NCBI RefSeq assembly: GCF_018861905.1
Contig: NZ_JAHLDU010000009.1
Span: 62,001 to 126,000, forward strand
Length of the DNA stretch: 64,000 nt
Direction: 5' to 3'
Source of the DNA: Clostridium sp. DSM 17811
GTDB lineage: Bacteria; Bacillota; Clostridia; Clostridiales; Clostridiaceae
Shown: positions 38,242 through 47,440 of the stretch, in pieces
How positions within the stretch are numbered: the first letter of the stretch is position 1
Layout of the letters: each line of letters opens with the position of its first letter
Notes under the pieces: model-generated
What the model was told of the DNA's origin: nothing
Database searches by the model: none
Seen by the model: the letters and a program-made list of their open reading frames with translations, nothing else
Translations under genes and position numbers: made by a program

Positions 38242-38778
38242 ATGAAACATAGAAATGTTAATGATTTAATAAAATCAAGCCTTTTTCTTGCGCTTGCTAT
38301 AGTATTTCAAGTAGTTGGAAAAAGCTTTCCAGGGATAAGCCAGTTTTTTGTTGGTCCAGCCGTTAATGCTATCCTTATACTCACAGCTATAATTTGTGGT
38401 TGTACTTATGGAATACTAGTAGGTTCTTTGACCCCTCTACTAGCCTATCTAACAGGTCAACTTGCTAGTGCTTTAGGACCTTTCATTCCCTTTATAATTA
38501 CTTCCAACATATTATTTGTACTTAGTTTTATAATTTTAAGTAATCGAGGTAAATATGGACAATATTTAGGAGTTATAATTGGATCATTTGTAAAATACAT
38601 ATTCTTATCTATTTCAGCCTCAAAACTTATCCCATTATTTGAACTAAACATACCTACGAAAATAGTTAACAAACTAGTAATTACTATGGGAATACCTCAG
38701 CTTATAACTGCACTTATTGGAGGATGTTTCGCATTAATCATAATCGGTGTTTTAAGGAAACGAAAAGTTTTTATATAA
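38242..38778 (+). CDS. ECF-transporter S-component-like membrane protein
   Basis: 178 residues with about six membrane helices and the small, Gly-rich loops usual in ECF substrate-binding subunits (LFLALAIVFQVVGKSFPG, FVGPAVNAILILTAIICG, GILVGSLTPLLAYLTG). The pattern resembles ThiW-like or related vitamin S components; the vitamin cannot be named. ATG 38242 with AGGAG nine bases upstream is preferred to GTG 38233, which overlaps that site. No riboswitch was found. Confidence 0.7.
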   Translation: MKHRNVNDLIKSSLFLALAIVFQVVGKSFPGISQFFVGPAVNAILILTAIICGCTYGILVGSLTPLLAYLTGQLASALGPFIPFIITSNILFVLSFIILSNRGKYGQYLGVIIGSFVKYIFLSISASKLIPLFELNIPTKIVNKLVITMGIPQLITALIGGCFALIIIGVLRKRKVFI

Positions 38779-38898
38779 GTACTATAGCGACGCACACAAA
38801 AATATTATTATATTTTTTTAATAATATTTATATTCCAAAATATATTTTTTCTATAATTTGCTTGTTAATATTATTTTTCTACATTTTTCTTTGTAATA

Positions 38899-38927
38899 TT
38901 GACATTAATTCGCATATAATGTATAAT
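38899..38927 (+). promoter_or_regulatory. Promoter of the YtxH-domain gene
   Basis: Perfect TTGACA (38899-38904), 17-bp spacer, perfect TATAAT (38922-38927). Transcription would start near 38934, about 40 nt before the start codon. Confidence 0.8.
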
Positions 38928-38973
38928 ATATAACATGTACATAAGATTTTTAACTTTAAAGGAGGAAAAAATT

Positions 38974-39399
38974 ATGATGTTTTCAAATTGGTTTAAAGCC
39001 CGCAAAAAAGAAATACAAAGAAAAGAAAAAATAAGAACAGCGAAAAAGGTAATTTTTGGTGCCGCAGCTGGAAGTCTTAGCGGTATAATCGGAGGTTTAC
39101 TTTTTTCACCTAAATCTGGTAAAGAAACTAGAAAAGATATTGCCAATTCATCAAAAGAACTTAAAAACAATATCAAAGAAAAAAGTATAGTACTTAAAGG
39201 AACTATTGACAATAAAGTTAGTGATGCTAAAGACGGTATAGTTGATGCTAAAGCAAAAATTTCAGAATATTTGAATGAAAAAAAAGCAACAACTCAAGAT
39301 AAAGTTTCAGATGTAATTACTGAAACAAAAGATACTATAGAAGATATATCTGAAATCATTGAAAAAGCTGATGTATCTGATAAGAAAAATAAGAAATAA
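38974..39399 (+). CDS. YtxH domain-containing protein
   Basis: 141 residues. After a basic N-terminus comes a Gly-rich membrane helix (VIFGAAAGSLSGIIGGLLFSPKSGKETR), the YtxH signature. A long charged, probably helical tail with repeated KxKI/KDxI elements follows. GGAGG is well placed before ATG 38974 (a second ATG follows directly). Family members are general-stress or cell-envelope proteins. It pairs with the next gene, as YtxH often does with DUF948-type proteins. Confidence 0.85.
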   Translation: MMFSNWFKARKKEIQRKEKIRTAKKVIFGAAAGSLSGIIGGLLFSPKSGKETRKDIANSSKELKNNIKEKSIVLKGTIDNKVSDAKDGIVDAKAKISEYLNEKKATTQDKVSDVITETKDTIEDISEIIEKADVSDKKNKK

Positions 39400-39429
39400 C
39401 CAAATTTAATAAGGAATAGTGGTGCTATT

Positions 39430-39771
39430 ATGTATGTGGATTTTTTTAAATTAGGTGAAGGTTTATTAATTTTTCTTGGTATAATAATTTTAATTATACT
39501 TATAGTAGGATTATTAAAGCTTATTAAAACTATAACAAGTGTAAATTCAATTATTAAGAGGAATGAAGATGATATTGAAGAGATAATATCAGTACTTCCA
39601 AAAACATTTAAAAATTGGTTTGAGATAACTGACAATGTAAAAGATGTTACTGAAGTAGTCGTTGAGAAAACCGCCAGTGCACTTAAGTCAACAGAATCTT
39701 TTCAAAAATATTTAGTATACATAGTAGATATTTTAACTATTGCAAAAAATGTTTTTTCAAGTAAAAAGTAG
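39430..39771 (+). CDS. DUF948-like single-pass membrane protein
   Basis: 113 residues. One N-terminal helix (about 10-30; LLIFLGIIILIILIVGLLKL) is followed by a heptad-like helical region (IKTITSVNSIIKRNEDDIEEI) and a VTEVVVEKTASALKS segment, the plan of DUF948 proteins. It lies 30 bp after the YtxH gene and ends at a terminator, so the two are probably one operon acting together at the membrane. Function unknown. Confidence 0.65.
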   Translation: MYVDFFKLGEGLLIFLGIIILIILIVGLLKLIKTITSVNSIIKRNEDDIEEIISVLPKTFKNWFEITDNVKDVTEVVVEKTASALKSTESFQKYLVYIVDILTIAKNVFSSKK

Positions 39772-39791
39772 GATAACTCCTGCTTTTTTTT
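39763..39791 (+). terminator. Terminator of the YtxH operon
   Basis: AGTAGG / CCTGCT (one G-T pair) followed by nine Ts; overlaps the stop codon region. Confidence 0.72.
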
Positions 39792-39909
39792 TAACCTTAT
39801 TTTTCGGTCATATACTAAAATAAATATCCATTTTGCTCTTGGATATTTATTTTACAAACTGTGATATAATATATTTCATATACAAAACTATGTAACTGGA
39901 GGAATTGAT

Positions 39910-41679
39910 ATGGATATGAACTGGAGTTTAAACGAGCTCTACACGTCATTTAAGAGCAAAAAATTTAAGGACGATATGGTTTCTTTTGAAAATTCTATAG
40001 AATATATAAAAAAATGGACACTAGAAAATTGTAAAACTTCAAACAATCCTAAAGAAAAAATTGAAACTTATATTAATTTTGAAAATGAATTTAATGACCT
40101 TGTTAATAAACTTTATAATTATGCAGAGTTATCCACAAGTGTGGATACAAAAAATGAAGTTGCAAACAAGATATCAGAAAGAATAGCTTTTAAAATGTCT
40201 GAGCTAGCTAAACCCTCTACTATATTTTCAAAATGGTTAAATTCAATAGAAGATTTGGATTCTTTAATTGAAGATTCCCCTCTTTTAAAATCACATAATT
40301 ATTATTTAAAAAACTTAGCTAAAAACGCCAAGTTTTTGCTTAGTGATGTTGAAGAACAACTCATGGCTAAAATGAAAAATAGTGGATCGGACGCCTGGTC
40401 TAGACTTCAAAACGTATTATCCTCAAATCTAATAGTTGATATTAATATAAACGGTGAAGCTAAAAAACTTCCGCTATCTATGGTTAGAAATATGGCCTAT
40501 GATAATGATAAAAGTATACGCAAAAATGCCTATGAATCAGAACTTAGAGCTTATGATAAAATAGCAGAATCCTCAGCTTCCGCCTTAAACTCCATTAAAG
40601 GTGAAGTTATTACATTAAGTTATGCTCGTGGATATGAATCAGTTCTCCAAAATACACTTGAAGATTCTAGAATGGATAAGGAAACTTTAGACGTTATGCT
40701 AAGCGTTATGATGGAAAGCATTCCTTCGTTTCAAAAATATTTTAAAAAGAAAGCCGAACTATTAGGACATTCGAATGGTCTTCCTTTTTATGAATTATTT
40801 GCACCAGTCGGAAACGTAAATATGCACTTTACCTTAGACGAGGCAAGAGTGTTCATAGTTAAAAACTTTAGAGCCTTTAGTGATAAGCTGGCAAATTATG
40901 CTGACAATGCCTTTGAGCATAACTGGATTGACTCTACTCCAAAGGAAGGTAAAGTAGGTGGTGCATTTTGTGAAAATTTACATAGCATTAAAGAGAGCAG
41001 AATTTTGTCTAACTTCACAGGGAGTTTTAACGACGTTTCAACTCTTGCTCATGAACTCGGTCACGGCTATCACGGTTTATGTTTATCTAATGAATCAGCA
41101 TTAAACAGTGATTATCCTATGCCGATTGCTGAGACTGCCTCAATATTTTGTGAAACAATTATAAGTAATGCGGCAATCGAGAGTGCCACGAGTGAAGAAT
41201 CATTTGTAATACTAGAAAATGATATATCTAGTAATGCGCAAGTTATTGTAGATATTTTAAGTCGTTATTTATTTGAAAGTGAACTTTTTAAACGTCGCGA
41301 GCATAGTTCGCTCTCTGTAAATGAATTAAAAGACATTATGATTAAAGCTCAAAAGGATGCTTATGGCTCGAGTCTTGATGAAAACTTTTTACATCCATAT
41401 ATGTGGATATGTAAACCTCACTATTACGATGCTTCCAGTAATTTCTACAACTTTCCTTATGCCTTTGGTTTATTGTTCTCAAAAGGTTTATATGCAAAGT
41501 ATCTAAAAGCAGGAGACTCATTTATTCATGATTACGATGCTTTACTTTCAGCTACTGGGAAAAACGATTTAGTAGACGTGGCAAAAATAATGAATATAGA
41601 TCTTCATTCTATTGATTTTTGGAGAAGTTCTCTAAAACTTATTGAGTTAGATATAGAAAAATTTATTAATATGAAGTAA
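39910..41679 (+). CDS. M3 family oligoendopeptidase (PepF-like)
   Basis: 589 residues, normal for clostridial oligoendopeptidase F. The zinc motif HELGHGYH (about residue 383) and the downstream Glu in PIAETASIFCE are present, as are the N-terminal helical domain and HPYMWICKPHYYDASSNFYNF near the C-terminus. It cleaves short peptides in the cytoplasm, for example those imported by Opp systems. GGAGG precedes ATG 39910. The stop codon touches the solo palindrome B5. Confidence 0.93.
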   Translation: MDMNWSLNELYTSFKSKKFKDDMVSFENSIEYIKKWTLENCKTSNNPKEKIETYINFENEFNDLVNKLYNYAELSTSVDTKNEVANKISERIAFKMSELAKPSTIFSKWLNSIEDLDSLIEDSPLLKSHNYYLKNLAKNAKFLLSDVEEQLMAKMKNSGSDAWSRLQNVLSSNLIVDININGEAKKLPLSMVRNMAYDNDKSIRKNAYESELRAYDKIAESSASALNSIKGEVITLSYARGYESVLQNTLEDSRMDKETLDVMLSVMMESIPSFQKYFKKKAELLGHSNGLPFYELFAPVGNVNMHFTLDEARVFIVKNFRAFSDKLANYADNAFEHNWIDSTPKEGKVGGAFCENLHSIKESRILSNFTGSFNDVSTLAHELGHGYHGLCLSNESALNSDYPMPIAETASIFCETIISNAAIESATSEESFVILENDISSNAQVIVDILSRYLFESELFKRREHSSLSVNELKDIMIKAQKDAYGSSLDENFLHPYMWICKPHYYDASSNFYNFPYAFGLLFSKGLYAKYLKAGDSFIHDYDALLSATGKNDLVDVAKIMNIDLHSIDFWRSSLKLIELDIEKFINMK

Positions 41680-41728
41680 AAAAATATATATTACGCGTAT
41701 TGCAATACGCGTAATATATACTTTTTTT
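41678..41728. repeat. Family B solo palindrome, copy B5 (about 50 bp)
   Basis: AAAAAAATATATATTACGCG, then TATTGCAATA, then CGCGTAATATATACTTTTTT. Nearly identical to B4 at 29.8 kb. It starts in the pepF stop codon and lies 37 bp from the convergent rarA stop, with U runs in both directions, so it can terminate both genes. Confidence 0.84.
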
Positions 41729-41764
41729 GTGTGTAAAAACATTTTTTAAACAACTATTTACCTA

Positions 41765-43090
41765 TTAATTTTCTCTATTTTTTAACATAATAAGTCGATC
41801 TTTAATTTTTTTCTCATGTCCATTTTCAGAAGGCTTATAATAGCAGGTCTCAAGTAGCTCATCCGGCAAATATTGCTGTTTTACATAATTTCCTTCATAG
41901 GAATGTGGATACAGATATCCTACTCCAGCCCCCAGCTTCTTTGCCCCCTTATAGTTTTGGTCCCTTAAATAAGAAGGTATACTTCCTATGTTTTTCTCTC
42001 CTATATCCTTAAGCGCATTATTAATAGCCATATAAGAGGCATTACTCTTCGGCGCTGATGCTACATATATTGCAGCTTGTGCAAGTATTATTCTAGCTTC
42101 TGGCATTCCTACAAACTGAACTGCCTGCGCTGCATTATTTGCAACTACCATAGCAATTGGATCTGCATTCCCAACATCCTCAGATGCAGCTATTACAATT
42201 CTCCTTGCAATGAATTTAGGATCTTCTCCGGCATATATCATTCTAGCAAGATAATGCACGGCAGCATCTGGATCAGAACCCCTCATACTTTTGATAAAAG
42301 CAGATATTACATCGTAATGTTCATCTCTATTCTTATCATATTGTATATGTTTCTTTTGCATACATTCCTCTGCAACCTCAAGTGTTATGTTTATAATTCC
42401 ATCAATATCTCTATCCGTTGTTAGTACCGATAATTCCAGGGCATTAAGTGCACGTCTTGCATCACCATTCGCCATGCTAGCAATGTAATTTATAGCATCT
42501 TCTTTCAAACAAATATTAGTATTCCCAAAGCCTGACTGTTTATCAACAAGCGCCCTTGAGATAATACATTTAATATTCTTTTCATTTAATGGTTCTAGTT
42601 TAAACAACATAGACCTAGATATTAATGCATTATTAACTTCATAGTATGGATTCTCTGTGGTCGCTCCAATTAAAATTAATGTACCCTTCTCAACGAACGG
42701 CAATAACGCATCCTGTTGTGCTTTATTAAATCTATGAATCTCATCTATAAATAATATTGTTTTAACATTATACATTCCTAAATTATTCTTAGCCTGAGTT
42801 ACCACTTCTCTTAATTCCTTTAATCCATCCGTTACTGCATTAAGTCTAACAAAATTAGATTTTGTAGAATTTGCAATAACCTTAGCTAAACTAGTTTTAC
42901 CAGTACCTGGTGGCCCATAAAGTAGTAAAGAGGTTATTTTATCAGCTTTTATAGCTCTCCATAAAAGTTTTCCCTTACCTAAAATATGCTCTTGACCAAC
43001 ATAATCTTCTAATTTGCCAGGTTTTAACCTTTCTGCAAGGGGTGCTTCTTTTAATAAGTTTTTTTCTGCTTGTAATTCAAACAAGTCCAC
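41765..43090 (-). CDS. rarA: Replication-associated recombination protein RarA (MgsA)
   Basis: 441-residue AAA+ ATPase of the clamp-loader clade. Walker A is GPPGTGKTS (about residues 60-68), Walker B LFIDEIHRFNKAQQ, sensor 1 LIGATTENPYYEV, and the C-terminal MgsA domain ends ARRIVIAASEDVGNADP and YLYPHSYEGNYVKQQYLPD. It acts at stalled replication forks. Start is GTG 43090 with AAGGTGAT upstream. Complete. Confidence 0.94.
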   Translation of the reverse strand: MDLFELQAEKNLLKEAPLAERLKPGKLEDYVGQEHILGKGKLLWRAIKADKITSLLLYGPPGTGKTSLAKVIANSTKSNFVRLNAVTDGLKELREVVTQAKNNLGMYNVKTILFIDEIHRFNKAQQDALLPFVEKGTLILIGATTENPYYEVNNALISRSMLFKLEPLNEKNIKCIISRALVDKQSGFGNTNICLKEDAINYIASMANGDARRALNALELSVLTTDRDIDGIINITLEVAEECMQKKHIQYDKNRDEHYDVISAFIKSMRGSDPDAAVHYLARMIYAGEDPKFIARRIVIAASEDVGNADPIAMVVANNAAQAVQFVGMPEARIILAQAAIYVASAPKSNASYMAINNALKDIGEKNIGSIPSYLRDQNYKGAKKLGAGVGYLYPHSYEGNYVKQQYLPDELLETCYYKPSENGHEKKIKDRLIMLKNREN

Positions 43091-43146
43091 ATAATCACCT
43101 TCAAATTTTTCGTCTTGTGTGTCTTACTTCCCTATATTTCATACCC

Positions 43147-44247
43147 TTAACTTAAGGATTTCTGTTTTATTTTTTCTGTCATCTCATGTATTTTTACTAT
43201 TCCAACTTCTCTTAATTTTTTATTTTCATCTTCAATGCTCTTTGTTTCCTCAATACCCTGCATAATAGTATTCCAAGTTTTCTCGAGTGTTTCAATTTTT
43301 ACGCTTGTTCCTCCTGCAAGTTTTGCTATATCAACACTTTGCATTCTTATATTTTCAGCATTTTTCATTAATAATTCATTAGTAGTTCTATCAAGCTCTG
43401 CAAGTGAATCTGATACCAATCTTTGCTTTTTTAGAGCAATAGCTTGAATTATTCCATTTTTAAATACAGGGATAGTTATTATAAAAGCAGAATGTACTTT
43501 TGATATCAATTTATAATTTCCCCTTTGAATCATTTTAATTTGAGGAGCAGTCTGTAGTGACACCATCTTGGCCATTTCCAAATCATATATCCTTTGTTTT
43601 AACATTTCAACAGTTTCTTTAGCATTTTGATAATTTATCACATTTATTTGTTCACCATTTGCAGCTAGTGATTCAAGTTTTGGAATATCCTCGCTCTCAT
43701 ACTTTTGGACGACCATATTACCTGCAGTGATATATTTCTCTAATTCTCCATAATACTCAAAGTTTTGATTATACAAGTTTTCAAGCAATAAATTAGAACT
43801 ATTTATTTCCTTCTTATATACACTAAGCTGAGTATAAATCTTGTCTATCTCTCCACCAATGGTTTTATATTTTCCCATCATTTTGTCAATTGCCTGACTT
43901 GGTTTACTAAATAACTTAGCAAAAAATCCAGTTTTTTCTTCCTCAAAATCTTGTTTATCAAACTTTTTCATTATACTTGTAAGTTCCTTTATCATAACAC
44001 CCGAATTTTCAATGCTATTGGTCTTGATAGAATTTAATATTTGATCGGCAAATTTTGATATTTGAAGTGCTGGTTCATTACCAAATTCTAATACAGCATT
44101 TGCATCTTTAATATTAATTTTAGATGCAATTTGAATCACTTCTGGCGATGTTTTAAGCTGTTCACTTATACTCATGGTCCTTTTCTCTATTAAATCATTT
44201 CCAATGCTCTCATCCTCTATTGTAAGTATTTGATCAACTTTTTCCAT
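43147..44247 (-). CDS. telA: Toxic anion resistance protein, TelA/KlaA family
   Basis: 366 residues, soluble and mostly helical, with TelA features: FFAKLFSKPSQAIDKMMGKYK, LENLYNQNFEYYGELEKYI, and SAFIITIPVFKNGIIQAIALKKQ, ending in LEKTWNTIMQGIEETKSIE. Family members are linked to tellurite or colicin tolerance and general stress. AAAGGAG precedes ATG 44247. The yceG-like gene lies 77 bp upstream on the same strand, the same pairing as in Bacillus yceGH. Confidence 0.9.
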   Translation of the reverse strand: MEKVDQILTIEDESIGNDLIEKRTMSISEQLKTSPEVIQIASKINIKDANAVLEFGNEPALQISKFADQILNSIKTNSIENSGVMIKELTSIMKKFDKQDFEEEKTGFFAKLFSKPSQAIDKMMGKYKTIGGEIDKIYTQLSVYKKEINSSNLLLENLYNQNFEYYGELEKYITAGNMVVQKYESEDIPKLESLAANGEQINVINYQNAKETVEMLKQRIYDLEMAKMVSLQTAPQIKMIQRGNYKLISKVHSAFIITIPVFKNGIIQAIALKKQRLVSDSLAELDRTTNELLMKNAENIRMQSVDIAKLAGGTSVKIETLEKTWNTIMQGIEETKSIEDENKKLREVGIVKIHEMTEKIKQKSLS

Positions 44248-44324
44248 AATTTCACTCCTTTTATATATTGGGACTTATTTTTATACCATATATCTTACTT
44301 AAAGATTTAATTTTATAAATAAAT

Positions 44325-45980
44325 CTATAAATTATTGAATAAATTTTTAAAAAATCCTTTTTTCTTATCAACATTTTTTTTAAAATACAACTTAAAACTA
44401 ACATTCTCAAGCCGATGAATGTCGTACTGCTCAGGATCAATAAAATTTTCTATGTCATTATATCCTGAAGGATTATAAATAATAATATCTACCCCCATAG
44501 AATCCATAAAAGAAAGCATAATACAGTCTTCAAAAGATAAATTCCCATCTTCTTCATTATTATAAATTACAATCTTTGGAACCTCTTCTGGGTAATCAAA
44601 TGATTGCAAGAGTTCTAAAATTTTCTTATCTAAGTTTATTAAGACTGAAAAAATATCTACTTGTAAATCCCTTAAGTCTTCATGTTCAACATTTTTTATT
44701 ATAGGATTAAGGCACAAATCTTTAATTTTTTCTGCCATATTCCTCTGAAGTCCAGACCTAAGATCCTTATATTTCCACCAAGATGAATTAATCATTTCCG
44801 TAGTATTAAACTTTGAAAAAACATTATTGGGATATACTTGATCAAACTTTCCATATTCTAAATGTACAGCATCCATTATAGGTAATTCATTATAGAATTT
44901 AGTAAACTTCTGGGTTATTACCCCGTTAATCTCTTTCCAATAGATATCAATGTTTTCATGTATGCCACAAATTTTAGAGAAAATATTTGGTATAACCACA
45001 GTTGACCCTTTAACATTAAACCCTTCCCTTATGTTTGCTTTTTCCTTAATCCATATATATATTTCCTCATAGGTAGTATTAAGGGTAACTGCCTCCACAT
45101 TATAATCTGCAAACTGCCAAGGTCTGTAAAACCCAGAATCATCTGTATATAAAGTCTTATCAAGCTCCTCCCTCGCACTAAATGCAGTTGTCTTAATTCT
45201 ATCCTCACTATTACTCGGGAAAGGTTTTATTTCCGCCTTAAAATTATAAACAATCTCCCTGGAAAAAGAATTAAATTTATCAATTTCCTTAAATAATCCA
45301 GAATTTTTCGGATTAAAATATAAAATATCACAACCGAGTGTTGATAATAATATTAAATAAAATACCTCTGCTTTTGAAATATCACCATAAAAAATTATCT
45401 TTGGATTAATCCTAGTATAATCGAAATTTTCGAATAACTCTTTAGAATAAGTGTATAACCAATGCATATTATAATTTACAATTAATTTAATATCATCATT
45501 ATCAATTAACTCATTACTCTTAATATAATATTCTATAAGACCCTTTAAATTATTCTTAATTTGCTGGAGCATTACTTTATTAGAAAGCTGAGGGAAAAAT
45601 CCATTATCACTTATTAAATTTATAATTAAAGAAACATCTAAAACTTGCGTCGAAAATACCTTTACCCAGATATCATTCAATACATTTTGCAACCTTATAC
45701 TAATGTCTTTATCCAAGCCTTCACTAAATTTAATATAAGATGACCCAACCTGCCTTAACTCCTTGTCTAACCTATATAGATTTTCATAATACTCTTTCTC
45801 ACTATTTTTTATACCAATAAACCTATAAAAGTAATTAGGGACAGTAACAACATTAGAATTATATTTAAAACCATCCCTTTTATATATTTCTGTTTTTAAA
45901 CTGCTTATTATATCTTCATTAATCTCCAAATTTACGTTATTAATTTCTAAATTATTCAAACTATTCTTTTCCATATTCAC
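44325..45980 (-). CDS. YceG-like protein, partner of TelA
   Basis: 551 residues, soluble. Recognisable YceG segments are SSYIKFSEGLDKDI, YINLISDNGFFPQL-like LIINLISDNGFFPQ, STLGCDILYFNPKN, SWWKYKDLRSGLQRNM and the C-terminal GVDIIIYNPSGYNDIENFI. In Bacillus the yceG-yceH pair belongs to the general stress/tellurite-type cluster; no biochemical activity is known. It is transcribed with telA. Confidence 0.8.
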   Translation of the reverse strand: MNMEKNSLNNLEINNVNLEINEDIISSLKTEIYKRDGFKYNSNVVTVPNYFYRFIGIKNSEKEYYENLYRLDKELRQVGSSYIKFSEGLDKDISIRLQNVLNDIWVKVFSTQVLDVSLIINLISDNGFFPQLSNKVMLQQIKNNLKGLIEYYIKSNELIDNDDIKLIVNYNMHWLYTYSKELFENFDYTRINPKIIFYGDISKAEVFYLILLSTLGCDILYFNPKNSGLFKEIDKFNSFSREIVYNFKAEIKPFPSNSEDRIKTTAFSAREELDKTLYTDDSGFYRPWQFADYNVEAVTLNTTYEEIYIWIKEKANIREGFNVKGSTVVIPNIFSKICGIHENIDIYWKEINGVITQKFTKFYNELPIMDAVHLEYGKFDQVYPNNVFSKFNTTEMINSSWWKYKDLRSGLQRNMAEKIKDLCLNPIIKNVEHEDLRDLQVDIFSVLINLDKKILELLQSFDYPEEVPKIVIYNNEEDGNLSFEDCIMLSFMDSMGVDIIIYNPSGYNDIENFIDPEQYDIHRLENVSFKLYFKKNVDKKKGFFKNLFNNL

Positions 45981-46140
45981 CTAACCTTTTCAATTGTATT
46001 TCCTTGTAAATATAGTTTATTCATCAATAATAATTATACCATATTAAGCCCAAGATTTTTCAATCAAATATATTGGTATGGGAAGTAATATACATATTAA
46101 CATAAATAAACTTATAAAAGAAATCATTAAAATATATTTA

Positions 46141-46180
46141 ACAAAAGAGATACTAAAATTTAATTTAGTATCTCTTTTGT
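46141..46180. terminator. Bidirectional terminator-like hairpin
   Basis: Perfect ACAAAAGAGATACTAAA / TTTAGTATCTCTTTTGT with a six-base loop, U-rich on both sides. Lies between repeat A3 and the start of the yceG-telA operon. Apart from this and repeat A3, 45981-46525 holds no gene. Confidence 0.8.
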
Positions 46181-46268
46181 TGAATACAAATTGAAACATA
46201 ACAAATAATAATTGTTGTATTCTCCTAACACAATCCGCTACGAAATTTTATCATAATAGATTTATTGT

Positions 46269-46516
46269 AAGTATTATATTTCTCAGTAGTGACTTGCAAT
46301 AAGAAATGAAAAAACAATTAAAATTCTGTTTAGTAATTCTTCTTTTGCAGATATAAAATTCTCGTAAGACTGCCAGGACGGCAGTCTAGTGAACCCGAAG
46401 CAGGACGCTGAGTGTTCGCGTTAGAGAATTTTATATAAGCAAAAGATTAGAATTTCTTAATAGAATTTTTTGTTTTGAATTCTTATTGATAGGCACACAT
46501 GAGAAATTTCATACTT
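46269..46516 (+). repeat. Family A palindromic repeat, copy A3
   Basis: Ends AAGTATTATATTTCTC / GAGAAATTTCATACTT; the right end lies 9 bp from the Gx-transporter stop. Hairpins with AGGAC loops: AGACTGCC/GGCAGTCT (46367-46387) and AGC/GCT (46399-46409). Confidence 0.87.
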
Positions 46517-46525
46517 TATCAACAT

Positions 46526-47029
46526 TTATAAACGCGGCAATATTTTTTCTAATCTACTTATTAATATACTAGATAAAATCCCAATAAAGTATCCTGTAAC
46601 AATCGCTGCAATTAATAACACCGGTAAATACACATATATTCTTAAGTCATTAATTATAAATCCTGCTACTAGTAACTGGCCTATATTATGAAATACAGCC
46701 CCACAAACACTAATTGTAGGTATACTTATGTATTTTTTTAGATACTTATAAAGTAGTATCATTATTATATTACTAAGTATTCCTCCAGCAAGACTAAACA
46801 TAAATGCTGGCATACCTCCTCCAAATATAGAACCTAATAAGGTTCTTAAAAACATTATTAGAAATGCCTCTCTCCATCCAAGTAAAATCAATGCAACTAA
46901 GGATATTGAATTAGCAAGACCTAATTTTATACCTGGAAATAACACCGGTATCTGAGCCTCTATTAAATAAATAACTAAAGCTATTGCAACTAATGTACTA
47001 AGCAAAACCATTCTTTTTGTCTTTGTCAT
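46526..47029 (-). CDS. Gx transporter family membrane protein
   Basis: 167 residues with five or six helices: LVAIALVIYLIEAQIP, GIKLGLANSISLVALILLGW and FLRTLLGSIFGGGMPAFMFSL. This is the family once named heptaprenyl diphosphate synthase component I and now called Gx transporter. It lies third after apbE and a NusG-domain-II gene, a common clostridial arrangement. The substrate is unknown; a role with flavin- or quinone-linked membrane redox proteins is inferred from context. Confidence 0.87.
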   Translation of the reverse strand: MTKTKRMVLLSTLVAIALVIYLIEAQIPVLFPGIKLGLANSISLVALILLGWREAFLIMFLRTLLGSIFGGGMPAFMFSLAGGILSNIIMILLYKYLKKYISIPTISVCGAVFHNIGQLLVAGFIINDLRIYVYLPVLLIAAIVTGYFIGILSSILISRLEKILPRL

Positions 47030-47053
47030 ATTTACACCTACATCTTTTTAATT

Positions 47054-47440
47054 TTAAAATGTCCCACCATCTATGCCATCATTTTTTTCTGCCTGAATAT
47101 TAATTATAAGTTTATAAGGTAAACATACAATTATCTCACCCGGCTTTGAAATCCAACCACTTTTTACACATTCCTTGTGAGGACAATCGGCATCTTTTAC
47201 ACTAATACTATTATGCTTAACTGCTATAACATTATAATGACCATTATCCGTTTTTAAAGTGAACTCTTGTGGCTCTACTACCTTACTTAAATCAATAGTT
47301 TTAATTACCGTGCCTGCACGCTTAATAACTGCAATATTTTCTGAACCTTTAATTGAGTTTTTGTATATTAAAGTAGCACCTATTGTTATTAACACAATAA
47401 TCAAAAGTATTATTCCAACTATCTTATCGCCCTTTTTCAT
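47054..47440 (-). CDS. NusG domain II-containing protein
   Basis: 128 residues. One N-terminal membrane helix (about 5-25) anchors a small extracellular beta domain with the conserved DADCPHKECVKSGWISKPGE, followed by IIVCLPYKLIINI. Its Cys residues could bind a metal or form a disulfide. The start overlaps the end of apbE by 17 bp, with AAGGAG inside apbE, so it is coupled. Function unknown; regularly found beside ApbE and Gx transporters. Confidence 0.88.
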   Translation of the reverse strand: MKKGDKIVGIILLIIVLITIGATLIYKNSIKGSENIAVIKRAGTVIKTIDLSKVVEPQEFTLKTDNGHYNVIAVKHNSISVKDADCPHKECVKSGWISKPGEIIVCLPYKLIINIQAEKNDGIDGGTF